From assembly GCA_003694905.1 (NCBI GenBank), contig RFJM01000235.1, positions 1-6,159 of the forward strand: a stretch of 6,159 nt of DNA. The letters are read 5' to 3'. The position numbers and the translations under genes were made by a program. Position 1 is the first letter of the stretch; each line of letters starts with the position of its first letter. Below, one piece after another: positions 1 through 5,923 of this stretch. This DNA comes from Caldilineae bacterium (GTDB taxonomy: Bacteria; Chloroflexota; Anaerolineae; J102). The notes below the pieces were generated by a model that was not told the origin of the DNA, did no database searches, and was given only the letters and a program-made list of their open reading frames with translations.

Positions 1-99
1 GGGTACACCCACCCTTGCCCGCGGGGCCAAGGCCACCACGTGCAGCGCTCCGCCCCGCGCGCTGCTCACTCAACCTCTCTCAACTCCGCGTGGCTGGTG

Positions 100-105
100 T
101 ATAAT
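100..105 (+). promoter_or_regulatory. -10 element upstream of the EamA transporter gene
   Basis: A perfect TATAAT lies 34 bases before the ATG at 140. This predicts a transcript start near 112 and a leader of about 28 bases. A TG directly precedes the hexamer but is one base off the extended -10 spacing. I see no convincing -35 hexamer 16-18 bases upstream, where the sequence is CT-rich. The same GTATAATC core recurs in the promoter at 5714-5743, which supports a real house promoter style. Confidence 0.55.
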
Positions 106-139
106 CCCGATCTATCTCCACGCTCCACCGCAGCCGACC

Positions 140-1045
140 ATGCAGCACCCCAACAGCCACCGCGCCGTCTTCACTCCCCGCCAGCTTGCCATCCCTGCCA
201 TCTTCCTGGGCGTGGTCGCCATTGCTCTTTCTCCCATCTGGGTGCGGCTGAGCGATCTGGGCCCTACGGCTGTGGCCTTCTGGCGGCTTGCCCTGGCAAT
301 CCCCTTTCTGCGCCTGTGGCTGGGGGTGGCAGATGAGCCTCGCGTCCTCCTGGACCGCGGACCGCGACGTTCTCTCCTTCCCCTGCTGGCCCCCGGCCTC
401 TTTTTCGCAGGCGACCTGTTGCTCTGGCACAAGGCCATCCGCCTCACCTCCGTGGCCAACGCCACCTTTTTCCCCAATATGGCTCCGCTGCTGGTCAGCC
501 TGGTGGCCTGGCGCTGGCTGGGCGAACGGTTCAACGCTACCTTTGCTCTGGGGCTGGCCGCCGCGCTGGCCGGGGTGGCGTTGATGGTTCGGGCCAATGC
601 CGGCGCGGGCAGGGCTACCCTGCTGGGCGATATGCTGGCCCTGGGCACGGCTTTCTTCTACGCGGGCTATATTCTCAGCGTCAAGCAATTGCGCCGCCGC
701 TTTGGTGCTGCCACGGTGATGCTGGCGGGAGCCCTGGTGGGCGCCGTGGGCTTGCTGATTGCCACCCTGCTCGGCGGCGAAGATTTGTTGCCGTCCAGCC
801 TGACAGGCTGGCTGATCCTGGCAGGACTGGCCTGGTTTTCCCACGCGGGTGGGCAGGGGCTGATTGCCTACGCCCTGGCTCATCTGCCGGCTTCCTTTTC
901 CTCGGTCAGTCTTCTGCTGCAACCCGTCCTTTCGGCGCTCTTTGCCTGGTTATTGCTCAACGAGGGTGTTTCCATGCTGCAGGCTGCGGGCGGCGTAATG
1001 GTCCTGGCAGGCATCGTACTGGCACGCCGCGGTTCCATGGGGTGA
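140..1045 (+). CDS. EamA/DMT-family inner membrane transporter (drug/metabolite exporter-like)
   Basis: A 301-aa integral membrane protein of the drug/metabolite transporter superfamily, with about ten hydrophobic helices arranged as two EamA repeats (roughly residues 18-150 and 160-297). Family hallmarks visible are the SPIWVRLSDLGP segment followed by AFWRLALAIPF near residues 31-56, the FPNMAPLLVSLVAWRWLGER stretch near 111-130 ending repeat one, and the matching QPVLSALFAWLLLNEG near 261-276 ending repeat two. Length is normal for the family (about 290-310 aa). The start at 140 fits the TATAAT 34 bases upstream; no Shine-Dalgarno sequence is visible. Members export amino acids, nucleotides or other small metabolites, and the substrate cannot be predicted here. 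It lies 86 bases before the MoeA operon, but that operon has its own promoter, so a functional link is not implied. Confidence 0.93.
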   Translation: MQHPNSHRAVFTPRQLAIPAIFLGVVAIALSPIWVRLSDLGPTAVAFWRLALAIPFLRLWLGVADEPRVLLDRGPRRSLLPLLAPGLFFAGDLLLWHKAIRLTSVANATFFPNMAPLLVSLVAWRWLGERFNATFALGLAAALAGVALMVRANAGAGRATLLGDMLALGTAFFYAGYILSVKQLRRRFGAATVMLAGALVGAVGLLIATLLGGEDLLPSSLTGWLILAGLAWFSHAGGQGLIAYALAHLPASFSSVSLLLQPVLSALFAWLLLNEGVSMLQAAGGVMVLAGIVLARRGSMG

Positions 1046-1049
1046 TGGG

Positions 1050-1071
1050 CATTGCCGGCCCAGCAGCAATG
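1050..1071 (+). repeat. Inverted repeat CATTGC-N10-GCAATG in the moeA promoter region
   Basis: CATTGC (1050-1055) and GCAATG (1066-1071) form a perfect 6-bp inverted repeat around a 10-base centre, starting five bases after the transporter stop codon. It covers the predicted -35 hexamer and most of the spacer of the moeA promoter and stops just before the extended -10, a typical position for a repressor operator. There is no T-run after it, so an intrinsic terminator is unlikely. Binding by a regulator is inference only. Confidence 0.35.
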
Positions 1072-1080
1072 TGCTACCAT
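1052..1080 (+). promoter_or_regulatory. Predicted promoter of the moeA-moeA/PBP-cupin operon
   Basis: TTGCCG (1052-1057; 4 of 6 matches to the -35 consensus) is followed after exactly 17 bases by TACCAT (1075-1080; 4 of 6). The TG at 1072-1073 gives an extended -10 (TGCTACCAT). The transcript would start near 1087, leaving a leader of about 45 bases before the ATG at 1132, too short for a molybdenum-cofactor riboswitch. The promoter overlaps the inverted repeat at 1050-1071. Confidence 0.45.
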
Positions 1081-1131
1081 CATGAAAAGAACAGTGGTCT
1101 CCGCATCCACGCTCAGTAATCCCATACGCCG

Positions 1132-2370
1132 ATGTCCGAGTTCTTCAACGTCTTGACCCCGGCTGATGCCTGGGGTGTCTTTCGCCAGCACTACCATCCC
1201 AAAACCACAGCCGAAGTCATGGCCACAGCGCAAGCACTCGACCGCTTTCTGGCCGAGGCACCTGTCGCACCCCATGATCTGCCCCAGTTCCGGCGTTCCA
1301 CCGTGGACGGCTACGCCGTGCGGGCCCGCGACACTTTCGGCGCATCGCCCGGCCTGCCGGCCTTTCTGGAGGTAGTGGGCGAGGTGCCCATGGGCGCGGC
1401 GGCTGCGATGCGGCTGGCCGTGGGGCAAGCTGCGCTCGTCCACACAGGCGGCATGATCCCCGACGACGCGGACGCGGTGGTGATGCTGGAGAACACCCAG
1501 CGGGTAGACGAGCGCAGCATCGAGGTGCTGAGCGCGGTCGCGGTCGGGGAGAATGTCATCCAGGTAGGGGAGGATATCGCCGCGGGGCAGCAGATCCTGC
1601 CCGCGGGCCATCGCCTGCGTCCCCAGGACATCGGCGGGCTGCTCGCCCTGGGCATCGTGGAGGTACGGGTGGCCAGACCCCCGCGCGTGGCCATCATCTC
1701 CACCGGCGACGAAGTGATCCCTCCCGAGCAAGAACCCGGCCCCGGCCAGGTGCGCGATATCAACAGCTACACGCTGGCCGCGCTTGCCCTCCGGGCCGGG
1801 GGTGAACCCGTACCATTCGGCATCATACCCGACGACAAGAGCGCGCTCGAGGACGCCGTACACCGGGCTCGCGACATCTGCGACCTGGTGGTGCTCAGTG
1901 CGGGCTCGTCAGTCAGCTATCGCGATATGAGCGTCGAGGTCCTCAGCTCGCTGGGCAAGCCGGGCGTCCTCGCCCATGGCATATCCATCCGTCCCGGCAA
2001 GCCTACCATCATCGCCGTGGCCGACGGCAAAGCCTTCTTCGGCCTGCCCGGCAATCCCGTCAGCGCCATGGTCTTGTTCGACCTGTTTGTGGCCCCGGCC
2101 ATTCGCCTTCATCTGGGTGCGGATCCCTTTGGCGCCTATAAGCCACGCCTGCGCGCCCGGCTGGCGCGACAGATCGCCAGTGCCGCCGGACGGGAAGACC
2201 ACGTCCAGGTCAGGCTGGAGGAAAGGGAAGGCGAGCTTTGGGCCGTGCCCGTGTTCGGCAAATCCAACCTGATCTATACCCTGGTCCACGCGGATGGCGT
2301 GGTCCGGGTCCCCCTGGACAGCCTGGGCCTCGAGCAAGGGAGCTGGGTGGAAGTAACCCTGCACCAGTAG
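1132..2370 (+). CDS. moeA: Molybdopterin molybdenumtransferase MoeA (stand-alone paralogue)
   Basis: A 412-aa cytoplasmic enzyme, close to the length of E. coli MoeA (411 aa), which uses adenylylated molybdopterin and molybdate to make molybdenum cofactor. The full MoeA architecture is present: an N-terminal region with DGYAVR (59-64), HTGGMIP (104-110), GEDI (146-149), the MoCF/MogA-like fold with STGDE (190-194), the DD at 234-235, SAGSS with D265, RPGKP (287-291) and GLPGNPVSA (304-312), then a C-terminal beta domain from about 338. Acidic residues known to matter in E. coli MoeA have counterparts at D59, D148, E194, D234 and D265. The usual GGVSVG loop reads GSSVSY (258-263), a divergent form. 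The gene is first in an operon with the MoeA-PBP fusion 36 bases downstream. No Shine-Dalgarno is visible before the ATG. Substrate could be molybdate or tungstate. Confidence 0.93.
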   Translation: MSEFFNVLTPADAWGVFRQHYHPKTTAEVMATAQALDRFLAEAPVAPHDLPQFRRSTVDGYAVRARDTFGASPGLPAFLEVVGEVPMGAAAAMRLAVGQAALVHTGGMIPDDADAVVMLENTQRVDERSIEVLSAVAVGENVIQVGEDIAAGQQILPAGHRLRPQDIGGLLALGIVEVRVARPPRVAIISTGDEVIPPEQEPGPGQVRDINSYTLAALALRAGGEPVPFGIIPDDKSALEDAVHRARDICDLVVLSAGSSVSYRDMSVEVLSSLGKPGVLAHGISIRPGKPTIIAVADGKAFFGLPGNPVSAMVLFDLFVAPAIRLHLGADPFGAYKPRLRARLARQIASAAGREDHVQVRLEEREGELWAVPVFGKSNLIYTLVHADGVVRVPLDSLGLEQGSWVEVTLHQ

Positions 2371-2406
2371 ACGCGGGGCCCGGCAAGCCATGCCCCATCA
2401 CGAATC

Positions 2407-4338
2407 ATGCCTATGACCTATCTGCACGATATCCCTCTCGAAGAAGCCATTGCTGCCTGGCATGCTGCCCTGGAGCATGTGGGAGCTCTCCGCAAGTTGC
2501 CCGCAGAAGCGGTATTCGTAGCCGAAGCGAACGGCCGTGTTACGGCGGCGCCGGTGTGGGCGCGCATCTCGGTGCCTCACTATCATGCCGCGGCCATGGA
2601 CGGGTACGCGGTGCGGGCTGCCGACACGGTGGGCGCAACCCTGACCCGCCCCCTGCGGCTCGCTCTGGGCGAGCAGGCCGTCTATGTGGATACCGGCGAT
2701 CCCCTGCCGCAGGGGTTCGATGCCGTGGTTCCCATCGAGGAAGCCCAGCGGCTGGAGAGCGACCGCGGCCCCGTCATCGAGATCCTGGCTTCCTCGACGC
2801 CGTGGAAACACGTCCGAACCATGGGCGAAGACATCGTGGCGACGGAGCTGGTGGTGCCGGCCAATCATCGCTTGCGGCCGCAAGACCTGGGCGCGATAGC
2901 CGGCAGCGGCCACACGCACGTGCAGGTCTACCGCCGTCCACGTGTGGCCATCCTGCCCACGGGAACCGAGCTGGTGTCCCCCGGCGCCGAACTCAAACCT
3001 GGCGATATCATCGAGTTCAACTCTATCGTGCTGGGCGCCATGGCCGAAGAGTGGGGCGCTGTTGTCAATCGCCTGCCCATGATCGCGGATGACTATGACA
3101 GCATCAAGCGGGCCGTCGTGGCCGCACTGGAGGATCACGACCTGGTGGTGGTCAATGCCGGCTCCTCGGCCGGCTCTGAGGACTACACGGCGCGCATCGT
3201 GGCGGAGCTGGGTGAAGTCGTCGTGCACGGTCTGGCCATTCGTCCCGGCCACCCCGCCATCCTGGGGCACGCGCGGGGCAAACCGCTCATCGGCATTCCC
3301 GGCTATCCGGTCAGTGCCATGATCACTTTCGAACTGCTGGCCCGGCCTCTCATCCAACACTGGATGGGACAGGCGCTGGCCCCGCGCCCGCAGGTCCAAG
3401 CCACCATTACCCGCAAGGTCCTTTCGCCCATGGGGCAGGATGAGTTCATGCGTGTGACTCTGGGCAAGGTGGGCGATCGCATCGTGGCCACGCCTTTGCC
3501 CCGCGGTGCCGGTGTCATCATGTCCATGGTGCGGGCAGACGGCATCGCACACATCCCCCGTTTTTCCGAAGGCCTGAACGCCGGTGACCCCGTCACGGTC
3601 GAGCTGCTGCGACCGCCGCAGGCTATCGAGCAGACCATTGTCCATCTGGGTAGTCACGATCTCACCCTCGACCTGCTGGCGGATCAACTACGCCGCGAGC
3701 GCCCGGACCGCACCCTCAGTTCGGGCAACGTGGGTTCGCTCAGCGGCCTGCTTGCCCTGCGCCGGGGCGAGGCCCACCTGGCCGGTTCTCATCTGCTGGA
3801 TGAAGATACCGGCGAGTACAATATCGGCTACATCCGCCGCTATCTACGGGATGTGCCGGTGGTGGTGCTCGGGTTCGTCGGCCGTACCCAGGGGCTGATC
3901 GTGCCCAAAGGTAACCCGAAGGGACTACGCGGGCTTGAGGATCTCACCCGCCCCGATGTGGTCTTCGTCAATCGCCAGCGTGGAGCGGGTACACGCGTCT
4001 TGCTGGACTATCATCTGCGGCAGATGGGTATCGAACCGGAGCAGATCGTAGGCTACGATCGTGCCGAATTCACCCATCTCGCCGTTGCCGCGGCCGTGGC
4101 CAGCGGCGCGGCCGACTGCGGCCTGGGCATTCTGGCCGCAGCGCGCGCCCTGCATCTGGACTTCGTGCCGCTGTTCGAGGAACAGTATCAGCTCATCATC
4201 CCCAGGCAGTACTACGAGTCCGAGCTTCTGGCCCCTCTGCTCGACATCATCCGCAGTGACGGCTTCCGGCAGGCCGTGGCCGCGCTTGGCGGGTATGAGG
4301 TGTCGCAGATGGGCCGGGTGATAGCCGAGATCTCTTGA
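2407..4338 (+). CDS. moeA: MoeA fused to a C-terminal PBP-like (COG1910/PF12727) domain
   Basis: A 643-aa two-part protein. Residues 1-402 form a second complete MoeA: DGYAVR (65-70), VDTGDPLP (94-101), GEDI (140-143), PTGTEL (184-189), DD at 228-229, AGSSAG with D259, RPGHP (279-283), GIPGYPVSA (296-304) and a C-terminal beta domain about 326-402. Residues about 412-635 form a periplasmic-binding-protein-like domain with family signatures GSHDLTLDLL (415-424), SGNVGSLSGLLALRRGEAHL (439-458), DTGEYNIGYI (467-476), QGLIVPKGNP (495-504), VNRQRGAGTRVLLD (521-534) and GAADCGLGI (567-575). Related domains bind molybdate or tungstate in ABC uptake, but no signal peptide exists here, so it should act in the cytoplasm, perhaps presenting or sensing oxyanion or cofactor (inference). 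The gene lies 36 bases after the first moeA and 14 before the cupin gene. The second in-frame ATG at 2413 is an alternative start. Confidence 0.93.
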   Translation: MPMTYLHDIPLEEAIAAWHAALEHVGALRKLPAEAVFVAEANGRVTAAPVWARISVPHYHAAAMDGYAVRAADTVGATLTRPLRLALGEQAVYVDTGDPLPQGFDAVVPIEEAQRLESDRGPVIEILASSTPWKHVRTMGEDIVATELVVPANHRLRPQDLGAIAGSGHTHVQVYRRPRVAILPTGTELVSPGAELKPGDIIEFNSIVLGAMAEEWGAVVNRLPMIADDYDSIKRAVVAALEDHDLVVVNAGSSAGSEDYTARIVAELGEVVVHGLAIRPGHPAILGHARGKPLIGIPGYPVSAMITFELLARPLIQHWMGQALAPRPQVQATITRKVLSPMGQDEFMRVTLGKVGDRIVATPLPRGAGVIMSMVRADGIAHIPRFSEGLNAGDPVTVELLRPPQAIEQTIVHLGSHDLTLDLLADQLRRERPDRTLSSGNVGSLSGLLALRRGEAHLAGSHLLDEDTGEYNIGYIRRYLRDVPVVVLGFVGRTQGLIVPKGNPKGLRGLEDLTRPDVVFVNRQRGAGTRVLLDYHLRQMGIEPEQIVGYDRAEFTHLAVAAAVASGAADCGLGILAAARALHLDFVPLFEEQYQLIIPRQYYESELLAPLLDIIRSDGFRQAVAALGGYEVSQMGRVIAEIS

Positions 4339-4341
4339 AGC

Positions 4342-4345
4342 GAGG
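4342..4345 (+). promoter_or_regulatory. Ribosome binding site of the cupin gene
   Basis: GAGG ends seven bases before the ATG at 4353. It decides the start: an in-frame TTG at 4335 would add six residues and overlap the preceding stop codon but has no such site. Confidence 0.6.
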
Positions 4346-4352
4346 TTCGCCT

Positions 4353-4676
4353 ATGACGCATCGAGTGATCAAGTGGCCGTATGGGACGCAGGTCTCGGAA
4401 GAGGAATTGCGCCGCCAGATGTTGAGCGAGGGCCTACATCCCTACACCTGGTCCAACGGCCCGAACTTCCAATACAGCGCGCACACCCACTCCTACACCA
4501 AAGTGCTGTACGTGGTGCGCGGTGCCATTACCTTTCATCTACCCGATAGCGGGGAGGATATCGCGCTCCACCCGGGCGACAGACTGGACCTGCCGGCCCG
4601 GACGCCGCACGCGGCAACGGTGGGACCGGAAGGCGTGGTGTGTCTGGAAGCGGCGGTTCGCGAGCCGCAGTCGTAG
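4353..4676 (+). CDS. Small single-domain cupin protein
   Basis: A 107-aa protein that is essentially one cupin beta-barrel. Motif 1 is seen as HTH (44-46), then SYTK and VLYVVRG (51-57), where the spacing HxH-x3-K-x6-G fits the cupin pattern but lysine (K50) replaces the usual glutamate ligand. Motif 2 appears as PGDRLDLPARTPH (74-86), with H86 as the likely third histidine. A three-histidine metal site is therefore possible, but four-ligand binding of the classical type is not. The variant with KVLYVVRG and a C-terminal GPEGVVCLEA (91-100) looks like a recurring uncharacterised cupin subfamily. It starts 14 bases after the MoeA-PBP stop and probably shares that transcript, though no molybdenum role can be deduced. 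The enzymatic or binding function is unknown. Confidence 0.87.
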   Translation: MTHRVIKWPYGTQVSEEELRRQMLSEGLHPYTWSNGPNFQYSAHTHSYTKVLYVVRGAITFHLPDSGEDIALHPGDRLDLPARTPHAATVGPEGVVCLEAAVREPQS

Positions 4677-4678
4677 GT

Positions 4679-4706
4679 TGCCGGCCCGCTCCCTTACTTA
4701 CCGGCA
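4679..4706. repeat. Weak inverted repeat at the convergent gene junction
   Basis: TGCCGG (4679-4684) and CCGGCA (4701-4706) can pair around a 16-base loop between the cupin gene and the minus-strand membrane protein gene, whose last codons it overlaps. There is no T-run on either side, so it does not match an intrinsic terminator; it is listed because no better terminator is visible for the two converging units. Confidence 0.2.
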
Positions 4707-5374
4707 TCCTCGCGCCAGGACTGCATCTCCATCCCCATTTGCGGGAGCACCACGAACAGCCAGTAAAGAAAGATGAGCAGGAGGGCAAAGAGGGAGGAAA
4801 CGGCCCAGGCGCGCCAGTAGGCCAGGGGATAGAGGAAGTGGGGCAGTAGATCGCGTGCCATGCTCAGCGGATCGGTCAGCACATCCCAGCTATTCCAGCG
4901 CAGGATGCGGCCGACGTAGATGCCAAAGCCGCTGAGCCCCAGGATCACCACCACGAAGACGCGACTCCACCAGATACCGATGCGTTCGGCCATAGCCAGC
5001 TGCATCCACCGCAAGGAGACGAAACCCAACACGATGCCGCATATGGCGAAGCTGAAGAGCATCACCACATCATAGAGCACAGAGATGTCGCGGCCGTAGG
5101 GGAGGTGGATCAGGTCGGTGACGATGTAAGGCGCATTCGGGAAGAACAGCAGCCAGGCCAGCGCCCAGAGGCCGGCCAGGCGGCGTTTGAAGCCCAGGCG
5201 CAGGGAAAGAAAGGCAAAGAGAGGGGGCAACCAGGCCAGGAAGAGATTCCACAGGAGAAAGGCATAGCTGAAGCGGCCGGTGTAGACAATGCGGGCGACG
5301 AGCAGGAGAACCGGCACACAGCTCGCTGCCAGGAGCCTGAGAATGGTCCAGAAGGAGAGGGCACGTCTCGACAT
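4694..5374 (-). CDS. DUF1361 family integral membrane protein
   Basis: A 226-aa hydrophobic protein with about six predicted membrane helices (around residues 11-31, 36-58, 67-84, 103-125, 137-157 and 190-211). DUF1361 signatures are visible: WNLFLAWLP (42-50), LLFFPNAPYIVTDLIHLPYG (75-94) and GFGIYVGRILRWNSWDV (149-165). The function of the family is unknown. The reading frame stays open upstream as far as 5875, but the extra 167 residues are Ala/Pro/Arg-rich and unlike a protein. The ATG at 5374 is chosen because GGAGG sits five bases before it and a TTGACA promoter ends about 35 bases upstream. The TAA stop is 17 bases from the cupin stop, so the two genes converge. Confidence 0.9.
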   Translation of the reverse strand: MSRRALSFWTILRLLAASCVPVLLLVARIVYTGRFSYAFLLWNLFLAWLPPLFAFLSLRLGFKRRLAGLWALAWLLFFPNAPYIVTDLIHLPYGRDISVLYDVVMLFSFAICGIVLGFVSLRWMQLAMAERIGIWWSRVFVVVILGLSGFGIYVGRILRWNSWDVLTDPLSMARDLLPHFLYPLAYWRAWAVSSLFALLLIFLYWLFVVLPQMGMEMQSWREDAGK

Positions 5375-5379
5375 GGCAA

Positions 5380-5384
5380 CCTCC
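5380..5384 (-). promoter_or_regulatory. Ribosome binding site of the DUF1361 gene
   Basis: GGAGG on the minus strand, five bases before the ATG at 5374, is the strongest Shine-Dalgarno in the window. It fixes the start and rules against the much longer open frame upstream. Confidence 0.75.
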
Positions 5385-5408
5385 ACGGTGGGGATGCAAT
5401 CGCGCCTG

Positions 5409-5436
5409 ATCTTACACAGATCCGGCAGGGTGTCAA
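5409..5436 (-). promoter_or_regulatory. Promoter of the DUF1361 gene
   Basis: On the minus strand a perfect -35 TTGACA (5436-5431) is followed after 16 bases by TAAGAT (5414-5409; 4 of 6 matches to the -10 consensus). Transcription would begin near 5402, giving a leader of about 28 bases to the ATG at 5374 that includes the GGAGG site. The location and orientation agree with the chosen start. Confidence 0.6.
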
Positions 5437-5713
5437 TGATGGCAACGATAGAGGGTGTGCATTCCAGGTGGTTGAAACCGGCCTCGACACGCGGGGAGCG
5501 GGGGAGCGTTCCCGCATCTGCGGTGTCGGCCAATGAGACAGGCGGCCGGGATTGCAGCTTCTGGGGCAGGGCTGGTGGCAGCCAGGTAGCAGCAGCGAGG
5601 TCTGGTAAGCTGAAGCGTCGAGCGGCCGTGCGGTTGGCTGTGGCCGCGGCTTTTGCGGGGGCGCCGCCCGCGAGCTGCCCCAATTTTGAAACACACCCCG
5701 CGTCTACTCTCCC
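5437..5713. other. Intergenic region between divergent promoters, no gene seen
   Basis: About 277 bases lie between the leftward promoter of the DUF1361 gene and the rightward promoter at 5714. Open frames crossing it on both strands give Ala/Arg/Pro-rich translations without recognisable motifs or ribosome binding sites and appear to be artefacts of high GC. Two small GC-rich inverted repeats are present: 5498-5515 (GCGGG/CCCGC extended by two G-T pairs, loop AGCG) and 5655-5671 (GCGGG/CCCGC around a GC-rich centre). Neither is followed by a T-run. The purine-rich GGGGAGCG direct repeat near 5493-5508 is another small regularity. I cannot assign a function. Confidence 0.5.
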
Positions 5714-5743
5714 TGGACGCCGGTCGGGCGCGAATGGTATAAT
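5714..5743 (+). promoter_or_regulatory. Extended -10 promoter of the DUF2207-like gene
   Basis: TGGTATAAT (5735-5743) is a perfect extended -10 element. An 18-base spacer separates TATAAT from TGGACG (5714-5719; 4 of 6 matches to the -35 consensus). Transcription should begin near 5750, leaving an unusually long leader of about 173 bases before the ATG at 5924. This is the best plus-strand promoter in the window. Confidence 0.7.
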
Positions 5744-5749
5744 CGACCA

Positions 5750-5923
5750 CGTTGCGCGAGGCTGAACGACCCTCGCCTTCCTTTCCGCCATCGCGCCGTG
5801 GAAGACTACCATGACTACCATGTCGAGTATCGGTCCGGTCCGACCCCTGCCTGGGGGCGGCACTGCCGCCCGCATGAGGCCGGTTGACTACCGGTGCCGG
5901 GCCCGTCACCAGGGGCACATCGC
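5750..5923 (+). promoter_or_regulatory. Long, potentially structured 5' leader
   Basis: Between the predicted transcript start and the ATG at 5924 the sequence can form three short perfect hairpins: GCGAGG/CCTCGC (5756-5761 with 5771-5776, 9-base loop), GGGCGGC/GCCGCCC (5855-5861 with 5865-5871, loop ACT) and CCGGT/ACCGG (5880-5884 with 5890-5894, 5-base loop). The leader also holds a 9-bp tandem repeat and a possible upstream ORF. No known riboswitch class was recognised. In GC-rich DNA some pairing is expected by chance, so regulation is inference. Confidence 0.35.
5804..5821 (+). repeat. Perfect tandem repeat of GACTACCAT
   Basis: Two head-to-tail copies of the 9-mer GACTACCAT (5804-5812, 5813-5821), with a third partial copy GACTACC at 5886-5892. 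The repeat straddles the start of the possible upstream ORF and supplies two in-frame ATG codons at 5811 and 5820. It may be a small slippage duplication or a paired binding site. Confidence 0.5.

Noticed and set aside
1..69. Possible start of a leftward gene (GTG at 69 or 39 on the minus strand, each with a purine-rich stretch upstream)
   Set aside because: Only 13-23 codons are visible before the left edge, the translation shows no motif, and both starts are non-ATG. Upstream sequence outside the window would be needed.
80..922. Long minus-strand open frame opposite the EamA transporter
   Set aside because: The translation is Gln/Gly/Arg-rich without domains and is the antisense shadow of a convincing ten-helix transporter in GC-rich DNA.
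1087..1131. Molybdenum-cofactor riboswitch before moeA
   Set aside because: The predicted leader is only about 45 bases, far shorter than that riboswitch class, and no matching structure is visible.
2398..3687. Long minus-strand open frame of 429 codons opposite the MoeA-PBP gene
   Set aside because: It is His/Asp/Gly-rich with no recognisable family and lies opposite a gene with unmistakable MoeA motifs.
4335..4352. TTG start at 4335 for the cupin gene
   Set aside because: It overlaps the preceding stop codon and lacks a ribosome binding site, while the ATG at 4353 has GAGG at the right distance.
4677..4710. Bidirectional rho-independent terminator between the converging genes
   Set aside because: The only inverted repeat has a 6-bp stem with a 16-base loop and no T-run on either strand.
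5643..5654. GCCGCGGC followed by TTTT as an intrinsic terminator
   Set aside because: The palindrome leaves no loop and the T-run is four bases long, with no gene ending just upstream on the plus strand.
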